In this document: piece by piece, positions 48,970-57,351 of the stretch
How positions within the stretch are numbered: the stretch's first letter is position 1
How the letters are laid out: each line of letters opens with the position of its first letter
Assembly: GCA_023459275.1 (NCBI GenBank)
Contig: JAEWVC010000091.1
Span: forward strand, 62,001-126,000
DNA length: 64,000 nucleotides
Source of the DNA: Bacillota bacterium
Lineage (GTDB): Bacteria; Bacillota; Clostridia; Christensenellales; Aristaeellaceae
Reading direction: 5' to 3'
Translations under genes and position numbers: made by a program
The notes under the pieces: model-generated
Database searches by the model: none
The model's input: only the letters and a program-made list of their open reading frames with translations
What the model was told of the DNA's origin: nothing

Positions 48970-50190
48970 TTACTGGATTTTCTCCCGGAGCACTTCCACG
49001 GCCTTGCTCAATTGCGGATCGTTCATATCCCCAATCTCGTACATGCCGTTGTCACCCTCGGGCAATTTCGCTTCCACATCAGGCGTGATCCCCTTTTTGT
49101 GCACCTGATGCCCGTCGGGGGTGAAATACTGCGCCACCGTAAGCTGCATCCCGGCGCCCTTGTCTCCGATGGGGATCACATACTGGATGATTCCCTTGCC
49201 GTAGGAAGTGACGCCCACGATGGTGGCCGCGCCATGGTCCTGGAGCGCCCCGGAAAGCACCTCGGAGGCAGAGGCGGAATTTTCGTTGACGATCACCGCC
49301 AGCGGGATATCCAGCTTGCCCGCGGTGGCGGAAACGTACTCCCGCTCGCCCGCGCGGTTTTCGGAATAATAGATGGTTCCCCCATCCAGGAACATATCAG
49401 CGATGGCCACGGCGTCGTCCACCCAGCCGCCGGGGTTGTCGCGAAGGTCGATGATCAGGCCCTTTGCGCCCTGGGCGGTGAGGTTGTCCAGCTCCTCCTT
49501 GAAGGCAACGCTGCAATCCCCGGCGAATTCGTACAGGCTGATGATGCCGATGTCGCCTTCCACCAGGGCGGCTTCCACCCGGTTCACCTGGACATTGGCC
49601 CTGGGCACGGTGAAGGTAAGCGTATCCTCGCCCCTTCGCATAGTCACATCCACCGTTTCGCCCACGGTGCCGCGCATGATGTCCACCGCGTCCTGCAGGT
49701 TGTTGGCATCCACATCCAGATCATCCACACGCATCAATACATCGCCCTTGTGGATGCCGGTCGCCTGGGCGGGGCTTCCCTTGAACACCCGGATCACCGT
49801 GCACACCATGGTATCATAATTGGCGGAAATCTGTATACCGATGCCTGCGTACTTCCCCTCATCCTCTTCCCAGAGCTCCTGGTATTCCTCCGGGCTGTAA
49901 TAAAAGGTATAGGGGTCTTCCAGTCCATAGAGCAACCCGCGCTCCGCATATTCGATCAGGGTGGGCACATCCGGCTCCTGATAGTAGTTTTCTTCCACTA
50001 CCTGAAGCACCTCGTCCAGCTCCTGATACTGCTGGAGCCGTTCATACTCCTCCTTGGAGATGGTGACCATCTCCTCCGAAACCCCAGGCGTTGACGGAGC
50101 GGTGCCCAAATGCCAGGGAATACCTACGGTACAGCCCGTAAGCAGGACCACGGCCATGACGCACACGGCCAGCATTTGCGTTTTCTTCAT
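48970..50190 (-). CDS. S41-family carboxyl-terminal processing peptidase (lipoprotein)
   Basis: 406 residues. A lipobox LLTGC at Cys20 predicts a membrane-anchored lipoprotein. A PDZ domain (GIGIQISANYDTMVCTVIRVFKGSPAQATGIHKGDVLMRVDDLD, near residues 115-200 as a region) precedes the protease core: DLRDNPGGWV, catalytic Ser in NENSASASE and Lys in SYGKGIIQ. CtpA-type enzymes trim secreted or sporulation signalling proteins. GGAAAGGCGG precedes the ATG. Confidence 0.93.
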   Translation of the reverse strand: MKKTQMLAVCVMAVVLLTGCTVGIPWHLGTAPSTPGVSEEMVTISKEEYERLQQYQELDEVLQVVEENYYQEPDVPTLIEYAERGLLYGLEDPYTFYYSPEEYQELWEEDEGKYAGIGIQISANYDTMVCTVIRVFKGSPAQATGIHKGDVLMRVDDLDVDANNLQDAVDIMRGTVGETVDVTMRRGEDTLTFTVPRANVQVNRVEAALVEGDIGIISLYEFAGDCSVAFKEELDNLTAQGAKGLIIDLRDNPGGWVDDAVAIADMFLDGGTIYYSENRAGEREYVSATAGKLDIPLAVIVNENSASASEVLSGALQDHGAATIVGVTSYGKGIIQYVIPIGDKGAGMQLTVAQYFTPDGHQVHKKGITPDVEAKLPEGDNGMYEIGDMNDPQLSKAVEVLREKIQ

Positions 50191-50218
50191 ACTCCGCCTT
50201 TCCTTGCCGCCGGCCGGA

Positions 50219-51286
50219 TCAATGGATCTGCTGGGGCTTTTCGCTGCCGCACTTCCTAAGTTCCAGCAGGATCTTGAAGGTCACGGCATCCTCGAACTTG
50301 CGAAGGTCCAAACCGATCTGCCGCTGCACCTTGTCCAGGCGGTAGACCAGGGTATTCCTGTGGATGTACAGCTGCCGCGCCGTATCCGACAGGTTCAGGT
50401 CCTTCTTGAAGAACATTTCAATGGTGTAAAGCATTTCCTCGTTGAACAGCCGCGCCGTTTTGCGGTTGAACAGCAGGCCGTGGTAATAGGCGCTGATATC
50501 CCTGGGCAGCTCGGTCAAAAAGCGTTCCAGCATCAGCCGGCTGAACACGTGAATGCTGCTGTCGGGCTGGAAGATGCGGCCCACTTCGATGGCCCTGCGG
50601 GCCTCGCGATAGCTTTCCCCCAGGGAGGACAGGCTATGCCGCGGCTCGCCGATGCCCACCGTCATCTGGTGGGCCGTTTCGCTCATCAGCGTCTCCTGCA
50701 GCGCCTGGGCAAATTGCCGCAAATCATCCGCATCGTCCACGGAGGCCATGTCCTTCAAAAGCGCCACCATGTGCCTGTCGATCTCCACCAGCACGTCGCC
50801 TTCCGCCTGGGGCACAATCTCCTGCAGCAGGGAATATGCGCTGCCGGCGCCTGTTTGAACCATGTGGAACAGCATTACGCACCGGTCCATCTCCATGGGG
50901 ATTTGATGCTCGTTGGCCAGCGCCTCCAACTCGGACCCACTGATCTCCTCACGGAGCGCCCGGCGGTACACATCCCCCACATCGGCCACAGACACACCCG
51001 CCTGCGTCAGTGCCTGCAGCATGGCCTCCGCCAGGATCAGCACGTCCTGTGCGCCCGGGGTATCCTCCCTGCAGGCAGCCACCAAAAATGGCTGGCTATC
51101 CACCCCGCGGTACAAATAATCCTCAGCATGAAGGGTTTGGCCCGCTTTCAGGTCCTTGGGCAAGAAACGGGATGCCGCCTCCTCCGGATAAATCGCCTCT
51201 CCATGGCCGTCCAAAAGAAGAACAGGCACGCTCAAGCCGGAAAACACCTGGGCGACCTGTTTTACGAACCGCTTATCAAACAACAC
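50219..51286 (-). CDS. PucR/CdaR-type transcriptional regulator
   Basis: 355 residues. The C-terminal HTH_30 domain (DLNLSDTARQLYIHRNTLVYRLDKVQRQIGLDL) is typical of PucR/CdaR regulators, preceded by a GGDEF-like middle domain (VGIGEPRHSLSSLGESYREARRAIEVG) and an N-terminal sensory part. AAAGGAGTTATCC lies 8 bases before the GTG start at 51286; the frame stays open to 51319. It follows the UgpC-type ATPase gene past two hairpins, so it is its own unit. Inducer unknown. Confidence 0.86.
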   Translation of the reverse strand: MLFDKRFVKQVAQVFSGLSVPVLLLDGHGEAIYPEEAASRFLPKDLKAGQTLHAEDYLYRGVDSQPFLVAACREDTPGAQDVLILAEAMLQALTQAGVSVADVGDVYRRALREEISGSELEALANEHQIPMEMDRCVMLFHMVQTGAGSAYSLLQEIVPQAEGDVLVEIDRHMVALLKDMASVDDADDLRQFAQALQETLMSETAHQMTVGIGEPRHSLSSLGESYREARRAIEVGRIFQPDSSIHVFSRLMLERFLTELPRDISAYYHGLLFNRKTARLFNEEMLYTIEMFFKKDLNLSDTARQLYIHRNTLVYRLDKVQRQIGLDLRKFEDAVTFKILLELRKCGSEKPQQIH

Positions 51287-51393
51287 TTGGATAACTCCTT
51301 TCACCGTCATCTGGTGCAAATATCATCGCTTATTGTACCACATGTCCCCGTGTCTGAAAAGCGGAAAAACGCGAAATTTTGTGAACATTTCAT

Positions 51394-51433
51394 AAAAAAA
51401 AGCGGTTTTTCAAAAATCCCGCACCGCTTTTTT
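51394..51433. terminator. A/T-flanked hairpin (bidirectional terminator type)
   Basis: AAAAAAGCGGT...ACCGCTTTTTT in the gap upstream of the PucR gene. Confidence 0.7.
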
Positions 51434-51511
51434 CCTCTCATAATGCGTAAAGAGCGGTGCCTGCGCCACGGAAGCCCCTTCTGCAGCCGAATTCCCTTCC
51501 CCGGGCAACTT

Positions 51512-51541
51512 AAAACGGCGCACCACATGAACGGTGCGCCG
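51512..51541 (-). terminator. Hairpin after the UgpC-type ATPase gene
   Basis: CGGCGCACC/GGTGCGCCG stem followed on the minus strand by TTTT. Together with the previous hairpin it fills the 303-base gap between the ATPase and PucR genes. Confidence 0.65.
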
Positions 51542-51589
51542 CTGAAAAATTGTATCTTCGGGATAAGGAAACCCACTCTGCCAAAAGGC

Positions 51590-52711
51590 TTATCTGGTGA
51601 GGATGCTGGCCTCCGTCTCCTTGTCGAAGAAATGGAGGTGATTGGTGTCGAAGGCCACCTTGATCTGGTTGCCGGCGCGGCTGGTGGTGCGGGGGTCAAC
51701 GCGGGCGATAATGTTGTCGTCCTTGCCGCTGGCCTTCAGGTACAGGTAGGTCTCGGAGCCCATCAGCTCGGTAACTTCCACGTTCACGTCGAGAACGGCC
51801 TCAGGCAGGCTGCTCAGGAACACATCTTCGTCGTGGATATTCTCGGGGCGGATGCCCAGAACGACTTCCTTGCCCACATAGCCTTCGTCTGTGAGCTTGG
51901 CAATCTTGCCAGCGGGCACCAGAATTTTGTTGCTGCCGAACACCGCGTAAACTTCCTTGCCTTCCTTCTGAAGCTTGGCGTCGAAGAAGTTCATCTGCGG
52001 GCTGCCGATGAAGCCGGCCACGAACTGGTTGACGGGATAGTCATACAGATTCTGGGGGCTGTCCACCTGCTGGATGAAACCGTCCTTCATGACAACGATG
52101 CGGGTGCCCATGGTCATGGCCTCGGTCTGGTCATGGGTCACGTAGATGAAGGTGGTTTGCAGCCTTTGATGCAGCTTGGTGATCTCGGTACGCATGGCCA
52201 CACGGAGCTTGGCGTCCAGGTTGGACAGAGGTTCGTCCATCAGGAAGACCTTGGGCTCACGGACGATGGCGCGGCCCAGGGCTACGCGCTGCCTTTGGCC
52301 GCCGGAAAGTGCCTTGGGCTTGCGGTTGAGCAGATGGCTGATATCCAGGATGCGCGCGGCTTCTTCGACGCGGCGCTTGATCTCGTCCTTGGGGGTTTTA
52401 CGCAGCTTCAGGCCGAAGGCCATGTTATCATATACCGTCATGTGGGGGTACAGGGCGTAGTTCTGGAATACCATGGCGATGTCGCGGTCCTTGGGGGCGA
52501 CATCATTCACCAGCTTCTCGCCGATATAAAGCTGTCCGTCGCTGATCTCTTCCAGGCCTGCCACCATGCGCAGCGTGGTGGATTTTCCGCAGCCAGAGGG
52601 ACCGACCAGAACGATGAATTCCTTGTCTTCGATATCCAGGCAAAAATCGCTGACCGCCGTCACCCCGCCGGGATAGGTCTTGTAAATGTGGCTGAGAGAT
52701 ACGCTGGACAT
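51590..52711 (-). CDS. Sugar ABC transporter ATPase (UgpC/MsmX type)
   Basis: 373 residues. Walker A GPSGCGKST, Q-loop FQNYALYPHMTVYDNMAFGLK, signature LSGGQRQRVALGRAIVREP, Walker B VFLMDEPLSNLDAKLR and a C-terminal TOBE regulatory domain (VLGIRPENIH onward). In Firmicutes MsmX-like ATPases energise several CUT1 sugar importers. It has no permease neighbours here, and the CUT1 permeases at 23.6-25.3 kb have no ATPase, so sharing is probable. AAGGAGGAG precedes the ATG; TATAAT lies at 52799-52794. Confidence 0.93.
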   Translation of the reverse strand: MSSVSLSHIYKTYPGGVTAVSDFCLDIEDKEFIVLVGPSGCGKSTTLRMVAGLEEISDGQLYIGEKLVNDVAPKDRDIAMVFQNYALYPHMTVYDNMAFGLKLRKTPKDEIKRRVEEAARILDISHLLNRKPKALSGGQRQRVALGRAIVREPKVFLMDEPLSNLDAKLRVAMRTEITKLHQRLQTTFIYVTHDQTEAMTMGTRIVVMKDGFIQQVDSPQNLYDYPVNQFVAGFIGSPQMNFFDAKLQKEGKEVYAVFGSNKILVPAGKIAKLTDEGYVGKEVVLGIRPENIHDEDVFLSSLPEAVLDVNVEVTELMGSETYLYLKASGKDDNIIARVDPRTTSRAGNQIKVAFDTNHLHFFDKETEASILTR

Positions 52712-53063
52712 AGTTTCTCCTCCTTAACGTATGATTTCCAACACATGTTTGATTCGTCCGTCTCCAATAGGATACGCACCTTGAGCTATCCTTATTATAT
52801 AGATTCCCTATCCAAAAAGAAATAGGTTAAACTGACAAAGATTCAAAAGCGGGTTTGTTCACGATGTATACGATGGCAGATTTCTTCCCAAATATAACGT
52901 ATAATCTGCCAAATTCGAAAAAAGGCACCCTGACAGGCCCCGATGGGCCCTCTGCGCCATGGGAAGAAAAAACTATACATACAGAACCATGCGCCGCTGG
53001 AGGTCATGGGAGAAAAACGTTGCCTGTCCCCCTCCTTGGGAACCGCGCCCCGCTTTCTTTATA

Positions 53064-53124
53064 ACTCTTATGAAGTTTTCTGGGCGGGTGCGGGAGGGCT
53101 CTTTTGAAAAAGAGGCCCTCCCGC
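53064..53124. repeat. Palindromic repeat of the TATGAAGTTTT type, copy 2
   Basis: TATGAAGTTTTCTGGGCGGG followed by GCGGGAGGGC.../...GCCCTCCCGC around CTCTTTTGAAAAAGAG. Related to 40463-40540. It lies within the 430-base gap 52712-53139, which otherwise holds the ATPase promoter and no gene. Confidence 0.6.
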
Positions 53125-53139
53125 CTATTGTCCGGCCCT

Positions 53140-54300
53140 CTACGTCTCCCTCAGCGCATCCACCGGGGCCATCCTGGCGGCACGCCAGGCGGGGGCCACG
53201 CCGAAAAAGATCCCCACCAGCGCGGCAAACCCCAGCGCCATGGGAATAAGGCCCGGCCTGATGGCCGCCCGGATGCCGATCCAGGCGCCGGTCATGCGCA
53301 CCATGACCTCCCCTGCCGCAACGCCCAGCACGCCACCCACCAGCGCATAGGCGGCGGCCTCCAGCAAAAACAGCAGGCACACCTGCCTTCCGGTGGCCCC
53401 CAGGGCCTTCATGACGCCGATCTCCTGCCGCCGCTCCCTGACGGAGACAAGCAAGATATTCATCACGCCGATGCCGCCCACCAGCAGGCAGATCACCGCC
53501 ACGCAGCAAAGCACCATTACAAAAATGCGCACCACCGCCCGGGCCGCCTCGATTTCCGCCTGGAGCGTCATCGCCTTGTAGCTTCCCCCCGTATCCGCCA
53601 AAGCGGCCAGTGCCTCCGTAGCCAGTGTGTTTCCTGAAATGTTTTTGGGCACGGACAGCATTACCTCGCCCACGCTTTCCCCAAAGGCATCACAAAAGGC
53701 GGACAGGGGGATTAGCAGCGTGCCGTCGGTCCCCAGGCCGGCAACCTGCGCCCCCAGGTTATCCGTAATCCCCACAAGTACGTACAGCCGCCCTGCCGCC
53801 GCCACACGCCGGCCTACGCAATCGCCAGCCTCCCCGCCGAAAAGGGCTTCCGCCAAGCTCCTGTCGATGACCGCGGCGGCGGCACCCTCCTGCTGGTCCC
53901 GCAGGCTCAAAAAGCGCCCGGCGATGATGTTGGGCTTTTGCACCTCCGCAAGATATTCGTCGCAGCCGCACACATGGGCGAAAGCCGTTTCCCCGCCCGC
54001 GCTCACCACCAGGGTTTGATGGGCCTGGGCGGTAGCCGGCGCCCCCGTGGCCTGCCGGAGTAGTTCCCCGTCGGAGGCCTGCAAAGCGCGGCTGCTCTGC
54101 CCCCGGGCGGTGATCCATACCTTGTCCACGCCCATGCGGGTCATCTCCATCTCCACCTGCTGCTGGCCCGCGTCCCCCAAAGCCAGTACCGCCAGGATGG
54201 CCCCGATGCCAATGGCCAGGCCCAGCACCGTAAGCACCGAGCGCATGGGAGTTTGGAAAATATTCACTGCCGCCAGATGAACCGCGTCCCCGCCCTTCAC
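53140..54300 (-). CDS. MacB/FtsX-type ABC transporter permease
   Basis: 386 residues: first helix LTVLGLAIGIGAILAVLALG, a MacB periplasmic-core-like domain (~50-260), then three helices with GGIGVMNILLVSVRERRQEIGVMKALGATGRQV, the FtsX signature. It starts with GTG overlapping the adaptor stop (GTGA). It would export peptides or drugs, or act as a mechanotransmitter, but the usual adjacent ATPase gene is missing. Confidence 0.88.
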   Translation of the reverse strand: MKGGDAVHLAAVNIFQTPMRSVLTVLGLAIGIGAILAVLALGDAGQQQVEMEMTRMGVDKVWITARGQSSRALQASDGELLRQATGAPATAQAHQTLVVSAGGETAFAHVCGCDEYLAEVQKPNIIAGRFLSLRDQQEGAAAAVIDRSLAEALFGGEAGDCVGRRVAAAGRLYVLVGITDNLGAQVAGLGTDGTLLIPLSAFCDAFGESVGEVMLSVPKNISGNTLATEALAALADTGGSYKAMTLQAEIEAARAVVRIFVMVLCCVAVICLLVGGIGVMNILLVSVRERRQEIGVMKALGATGRQVCLLFLLEAAAYALVGGVLGVAAGEVMVRMTGAWIGIRAAIRPGLIPMALGFAALVGIFFGVAPAWRAARMAPVDALRET

Positions 54301-55280
54301 TCCCGCACCACCTTCAGGCGCACGCCGTCGCTCAAGGCATCATTAGGCTTGAGCACCAGTTCCGTGCCCACCGCAACGTTCCCGACGGCGGCATAGGCGC
54401 TGTCAAGCAGGAGGATGGACAGGCTTTTTTCAAAGGCCCGCCCGCGGTACACCTCAAACACGGTATCACGTCCGGTAAGCGCCTCCACGGGGATCACGGG
54501 CACCTGCGTCTTTTCCTTAAGGATCACATCCACCTCCACCTGGGCGCCGATGGGCACGGAGAGGCCGTCCGAAGGCGTCAGCACCACCTGCGCGTAGGGC
54601 ACCCCCAGGCTGTCTGGCTTTAACAGCCCCACCTTCGCCACGGCAGCCTCCCCAAGGGGCAGGCTGTTTTGCGTAATGCGCGCACGCATCCCTTCCCGGA
54701 TCATGGACCGGTCCCTGGCGTTCACTTCCGCCCTGATCTCCGCTTCCGTGGCGGCGAGCACCGCCCCAGGGCTCCCGGGCAGCAGCAGCTCCCCCTCCCT
54801 GGCTTTCACCTCCAGCACCTGTCCGTCCCGAAACGCCCGCTGGGTCAGCCCCGCGATCTCGGCTGTAAGCGAATCGATCCGGGAGGAAAGCTCCGCCGCC
54901 GTATCGGCATAGCCGGAGGGTGAACCCTGAACAAAGGCCGCGGCCGCTTCCTCTTCCCGGATATCCGAAAGCGCCCTCACTGCCCTTGACAGGGCGGCCT
55001 GGGCCCCGGAGTCATCCAGGCGGTACAAAGGCTGCCCCGCCGAAACGGCCTGCCCTTCCCGCACATACACCTGAACCACCACGCCGCCTACGGGATGGGC
55101 GCTTGCGTATTCCCCCGCCCTGGCGGCCGTGCCCACCACGGACACTGTTTTTTCCACGCTGCCCAGGGCCACCCTGACTGTTTGCACCGTCTCCCACCGC
55201 TCCACCGGCCAGGTCCAAAGGGCCGCCGCCGTCAAAGCCGTAATGCCCAGCATCCAAAAAGAAGCCGTCGATCTGCGCAT
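54297..55280 (-). CDS. HlyD/MacA-type membrane-fusion adaptor
   Basis: 327 residues. One N-terminal helix (FWMLGITALTAAALWTWP), a lipoyl/beta-barrel start (VGGVVVQVYVREGQAVSAGQPLYRLDD), a short coiled hairpin (~ALSRAVRALSDIREEEAAAA) and a C-terminal barrel (VPIGAQVEVDVILKEKTQVPVIPVEAL, GRAFEKSLSILL). The start MRRSTAS has GGAAGGCGGAG upstream. Matches YknX/MacA-like adaptors in monoderms. It is coupled to the FtsX-type permease. Confidence 0.85.
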   Translation of the reverse strand: MRRSTASFWMLGITALTAAALWTWPVERWETVQTVRVALGSVEKTVSVVGTAARAGEYASAHPVGGVVVQVYVREGQAVSAGQPLYRLDDSGAQAALSRAVRALSDIREEEAAAAFVQGSPSGYADTAAELSSRIDSLTAEIAGLTQRAFRDGQVLEVKAREGELLLPGSPGAVLAATEAEIRAEVNARDRSMIREGMRARITQNSLPLGEAAVAKVGLLKPDSLGVPYAQVVLTPSDGLSVPIGAQVEVDVILKEKTQVPVIPVEALTGRDTVFEVYRGRAFEKSLSILLLDSAYAAVGNVAVGTELVLKPNDALSDGVRLKVVRE

Positions 55281-55411
55281 GCCGCCGCTCCGCCTTCCAA
55301 CTTTCACAGTGCTATTTTGGCTGGGCGGGAGCCAAATAACCCCGGAGGAAAACGGTAGTTTTTCCTGTTTTGCCAGCAAGCTCTTGCGTGCCGCGGCGTT
55401 TCTTTCAGCGG

Positions 55412-55559
55412 CAGCAAGGGATGCACAAAGCCCGCGGATGCAGTTCTGCCATCTGCAAACGCGGGCCTTGCTTGTATGGAGGATAGGGAGGTCGGCATTC
55501 CGAAGAATGCCAAGAAAAGGAGTTTGCATCCGGGATACGGTGGCTTGCATCCCTTACTG
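55412..55559 (-). ncRNA. Structured RNA of unknown class (about 148 nt or a leader)
   Basis: An extended -10 TGGTACAAT (55572-55567 for the hexamer) would start transcription near 55560, exactly where a long terminal stem begins: CAGUAAGGGAUGCA (55559-55546) pairs with UGCAUCCCUUGCUG (55425-55412), 13 of 14 pairs. Inside are GGCAUUC-UUCG-GAAUGCC (55511-55494) and a long arm GCCCGCG...CGCGGGC (55469-55427). No T-run follows, so it may be the 5' leader of the adaptor gene. No Rfam-type motif was recognised. Confidence 0.5.
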
Positions 55560-55632
55560 CAAGACCATTGTACCAGCCGATTGTGAACTGCGTTTGAACA
55601 ATGCATGAATTCCGGCCGTATTTTCCGTGACG

Positions 55633-56250
55633 CTATCTTTGCGCCTGCAGATCCTGCCGCGTCCTGCGGATGCCCTGCACCTTTTCGGAAAGCGCCTTGT
55701 CGCTTTCATCCAGAACGTTGTCCAGGTAATTGAACATATCCTGGCGCAGCGAATCCATCTCCTCGTGGGTGGCCTGGCGCAGCTCTTCCGCCTCCGCCTG
55801 GGCGCGGGCCATGATTTCTTCCTCGCTCACCAACTGCTGGGCGTGGCCTTCGGCCTCGTCCACAATCTCCTTGGCCCGGCGCTGGGCTTCCGCCACGATG
55901 CGGCTGGCCTGCTCGTTGCTTCCGCGGTACAATTCATCAGCCTTCATCTGTGCGTTGGCGGTGGTAAGCTGGGCGGAGCGCACCGCCTCGTCCACCGTCT
56001 GCCGCGCCTTGGCGTTGGCTTCCGCCACGGCGTTTTCTGCCCTGGACCTGGCCTCACCGATGATTCTGGCCTCGTTTTCAATGATGCTGTCGGCCCGTTT
56101 GATTTCGTCCGGCAGCCCTTCCGCCAGGCTCTGCAGCAAGGACCGCATCTTGTTCCTGTCCACCATGTACAGGTTGGTCATGGGAATTTTTGAGCTGCCC
56201 ATCAGCAGGCCATCCATCTGGTCAATGATCTCACGCGTATGCTGTTCCAT
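55633..56250 (-). CDS. Alanine/glutamate-rich coiled-coil protein
   Basis: 205 residues. After ~60 residues (EQHTREIIDQMDGLLMGSSKIPMTNLYMVDRNK as a region) a long heptad-rich helix follows: ARSRAENAVAEANAKARQTV, EAQRRAKEIVDEAEGHAQQL, AQAEAEELRQATHEEMDSL. Similar clostridial proteins next to coaD are labelled ATPase or V-ATPase subunit E/H-like, but no ATP-binding motif exists here. GGGAGGGAA precedes the ATG. It could be a DivIVA-like cytoskeletal factor; function unknown. Confidence 0.75.
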   Translation of the reverse strand: MEQHTREIIDQMDGLLMGSSKIPMTNLYMVDRNKMRSLLQSLAEGLPDEIKRADSIIENEARIIGEARSRAENAVAEANAKARQTVDEAVRSAQLTTANAQMKADELYRGSNEQASRIVAEAQRRAKEIVDEAEGHAQQLVSEEEIMARAQAEAEELRQATHEEMDSLRQDMFNYLDNVLDESDKALSEKVQGIRRTRQDLQAQR

Positions 56251-56284
56251 GGTATTCCCTCCCTGACGGTCCGTCATTATGCTT

Positions 56285-56770
56285 TTATGGGGTTGAAAAT
56301 TTTTCCCGGATATCCTGCAGAATACCCTCCGGCACCATGGACGAAACATCCCCCCCGAAGGAGGCTACCTCCCTGACGACGCTGGAACTGATGTAGCCGT
56401 ACTGCGGGCCCGTCATCATAAACAGTGTTTCCAGTTCCGGAGATATTTGATGGTTCACCTGGGCCATCTGAAACTCGCTTTCAAAGTCGCTCACCGCGCG
56501 CAGGCCCCTGATGACCACCGCACCGTGTTGGGTTTTAATATAGTCTACCAAAAGCCCCTCAAAACAATCCACTTCCACATTGGAAAGTTCCGCGCAGGCC
56601 CTTTTGATCATTTCCACGCGCTTTTCAAGGGGAAACCAGCCCGGCTTGTTTGGATTCCGAAGCACCGCCACGGTCACCCTGGGAAAGATGCCCGCCGCCC
56701 TGCGGATGATGTCCACATGGCCCAGGGTGATGGGGTCAAAGCTGCCGGGGTATACGCAGCACGTTTTCAA
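56285..56770 (-). CDS. coaD: Pantetheine-phosphate adenylyltransferase
   Basis: 161 residues, fourth step of coenzyme A synthesis. YPGSFDPITLGHVDII (HxGH class), RNPNKPGWFPLEKRVEMI, VIRGLRAVSDFESEFQMAQVN and YISSSVVREVASFGGDV are all canonical. It starts with TTG overlapping the rsmD stop (GGTTGA), with GAGGAAACGG upstream. rsmD-coaD is the standard order. Confidence 0.96.
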   Translation of the reverse strand: MKTCCVYPGSFDPITLGHVDIIRRAAGIFPRVTVAVLRNPNKPGWFPLEKRVEMIKRACAELSNVEVDCFEGLLVDYIKTQHGAVVIRGLRAVSDFESEFQMAQVNHQISPELETLFMMTGPQYGYISSSVVREVASFGGDVSSMVPEGILQDIREKFSTP

Positions 56771-57339
56771 CCGTCCGTTTCCTCCTTTTCCGCAAGCCTC
56801 AAAAAGGTGATGCCCGTGTCGCCGTAGCGCCTTGTATCCGTGACCCGGAATCTCCCACCCGGCCTGGGCGGCGTGGCGAGGGCATGCTCAATCACGATCA
56901 GGGCGTCTGCGGCCAGGATGCCGCGTTCCAGCATACGATCGCACATTTCCCCCGTATTCGCCATCCTGTAGGGAGGATCCATAAAAACAAGGTCAAAAAC
57001 GTTCCGCTCATAATAGGACTGGGTGCCCAGAGCCAGCGACCAGTCCGAACAAACCACCTGCGCATTGCTGCCATAGCCCAGCCGCTCAATATTCTCCCTG
57101 ATCACCTTTGCCGCCTGGCGGGATTTATCCACAAACACCGCGTCAGCAGCCCCCCGGCTCAGCGCCTCCAGCCCCAGCGCGCCGCTGCCGGCAAACAGGT
57201 CCAGCACGGAACGGCCTTCTATCTTCCCCTGCAGGATGTTGAACAGGGATTCCCGCACCTTGTCCTGGGTGGGCCTGGTATCCATGCCCCGGGGCGCGTC
57301 AATCATCCTGGAGCGGGCTTCGCCGCCAATAATCCGCAC
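56767..57339 (-). CDS. rsmD: 16S rRNA (guanine966-N2)-methyltransferase
   Basis: 190 residues: MRIIGGEARSR, RPTQDKVRESLFNIL, VLDLFAGSGALGLEALSRGA (SAM site), and the catalytic DLVFMDPPY. GTG start with CGGAGGATATC ahead. Coupled to coaD. A housekeeping enzyme, distinct from the G1405-type enzyme at 36.4 kb. Confidence 0.96.
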   Translation of the reverse strand: MRIIGGEARSRMIDAPRGMDTRPTQDKVRESLFNILQGKIEGRSVLDLFAGSGALGLEALSRGAADAVFVDKSRQAAKVIRENIERLGYGSNAQVVCSDWSLALGTQSYYERNVFDLVFMDPPYRMANTGEMCDRMLERGILAADALIVIEHALATPPRPGGRFRVTDTRRYGDTGITFLRLAEKEETDG

Positions 57340-57351
57340 GATATCCTCCGG

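Noticed and set aside
50054..52825. A 923-codon open frame on the + strand
   Set aside because: It is antisense to the S41 protease, PucR and UgpC-type genes, which have full family motifs. High GC in the third codon position leaves long open frames on the opposite strand; the translated product has no domain logic.
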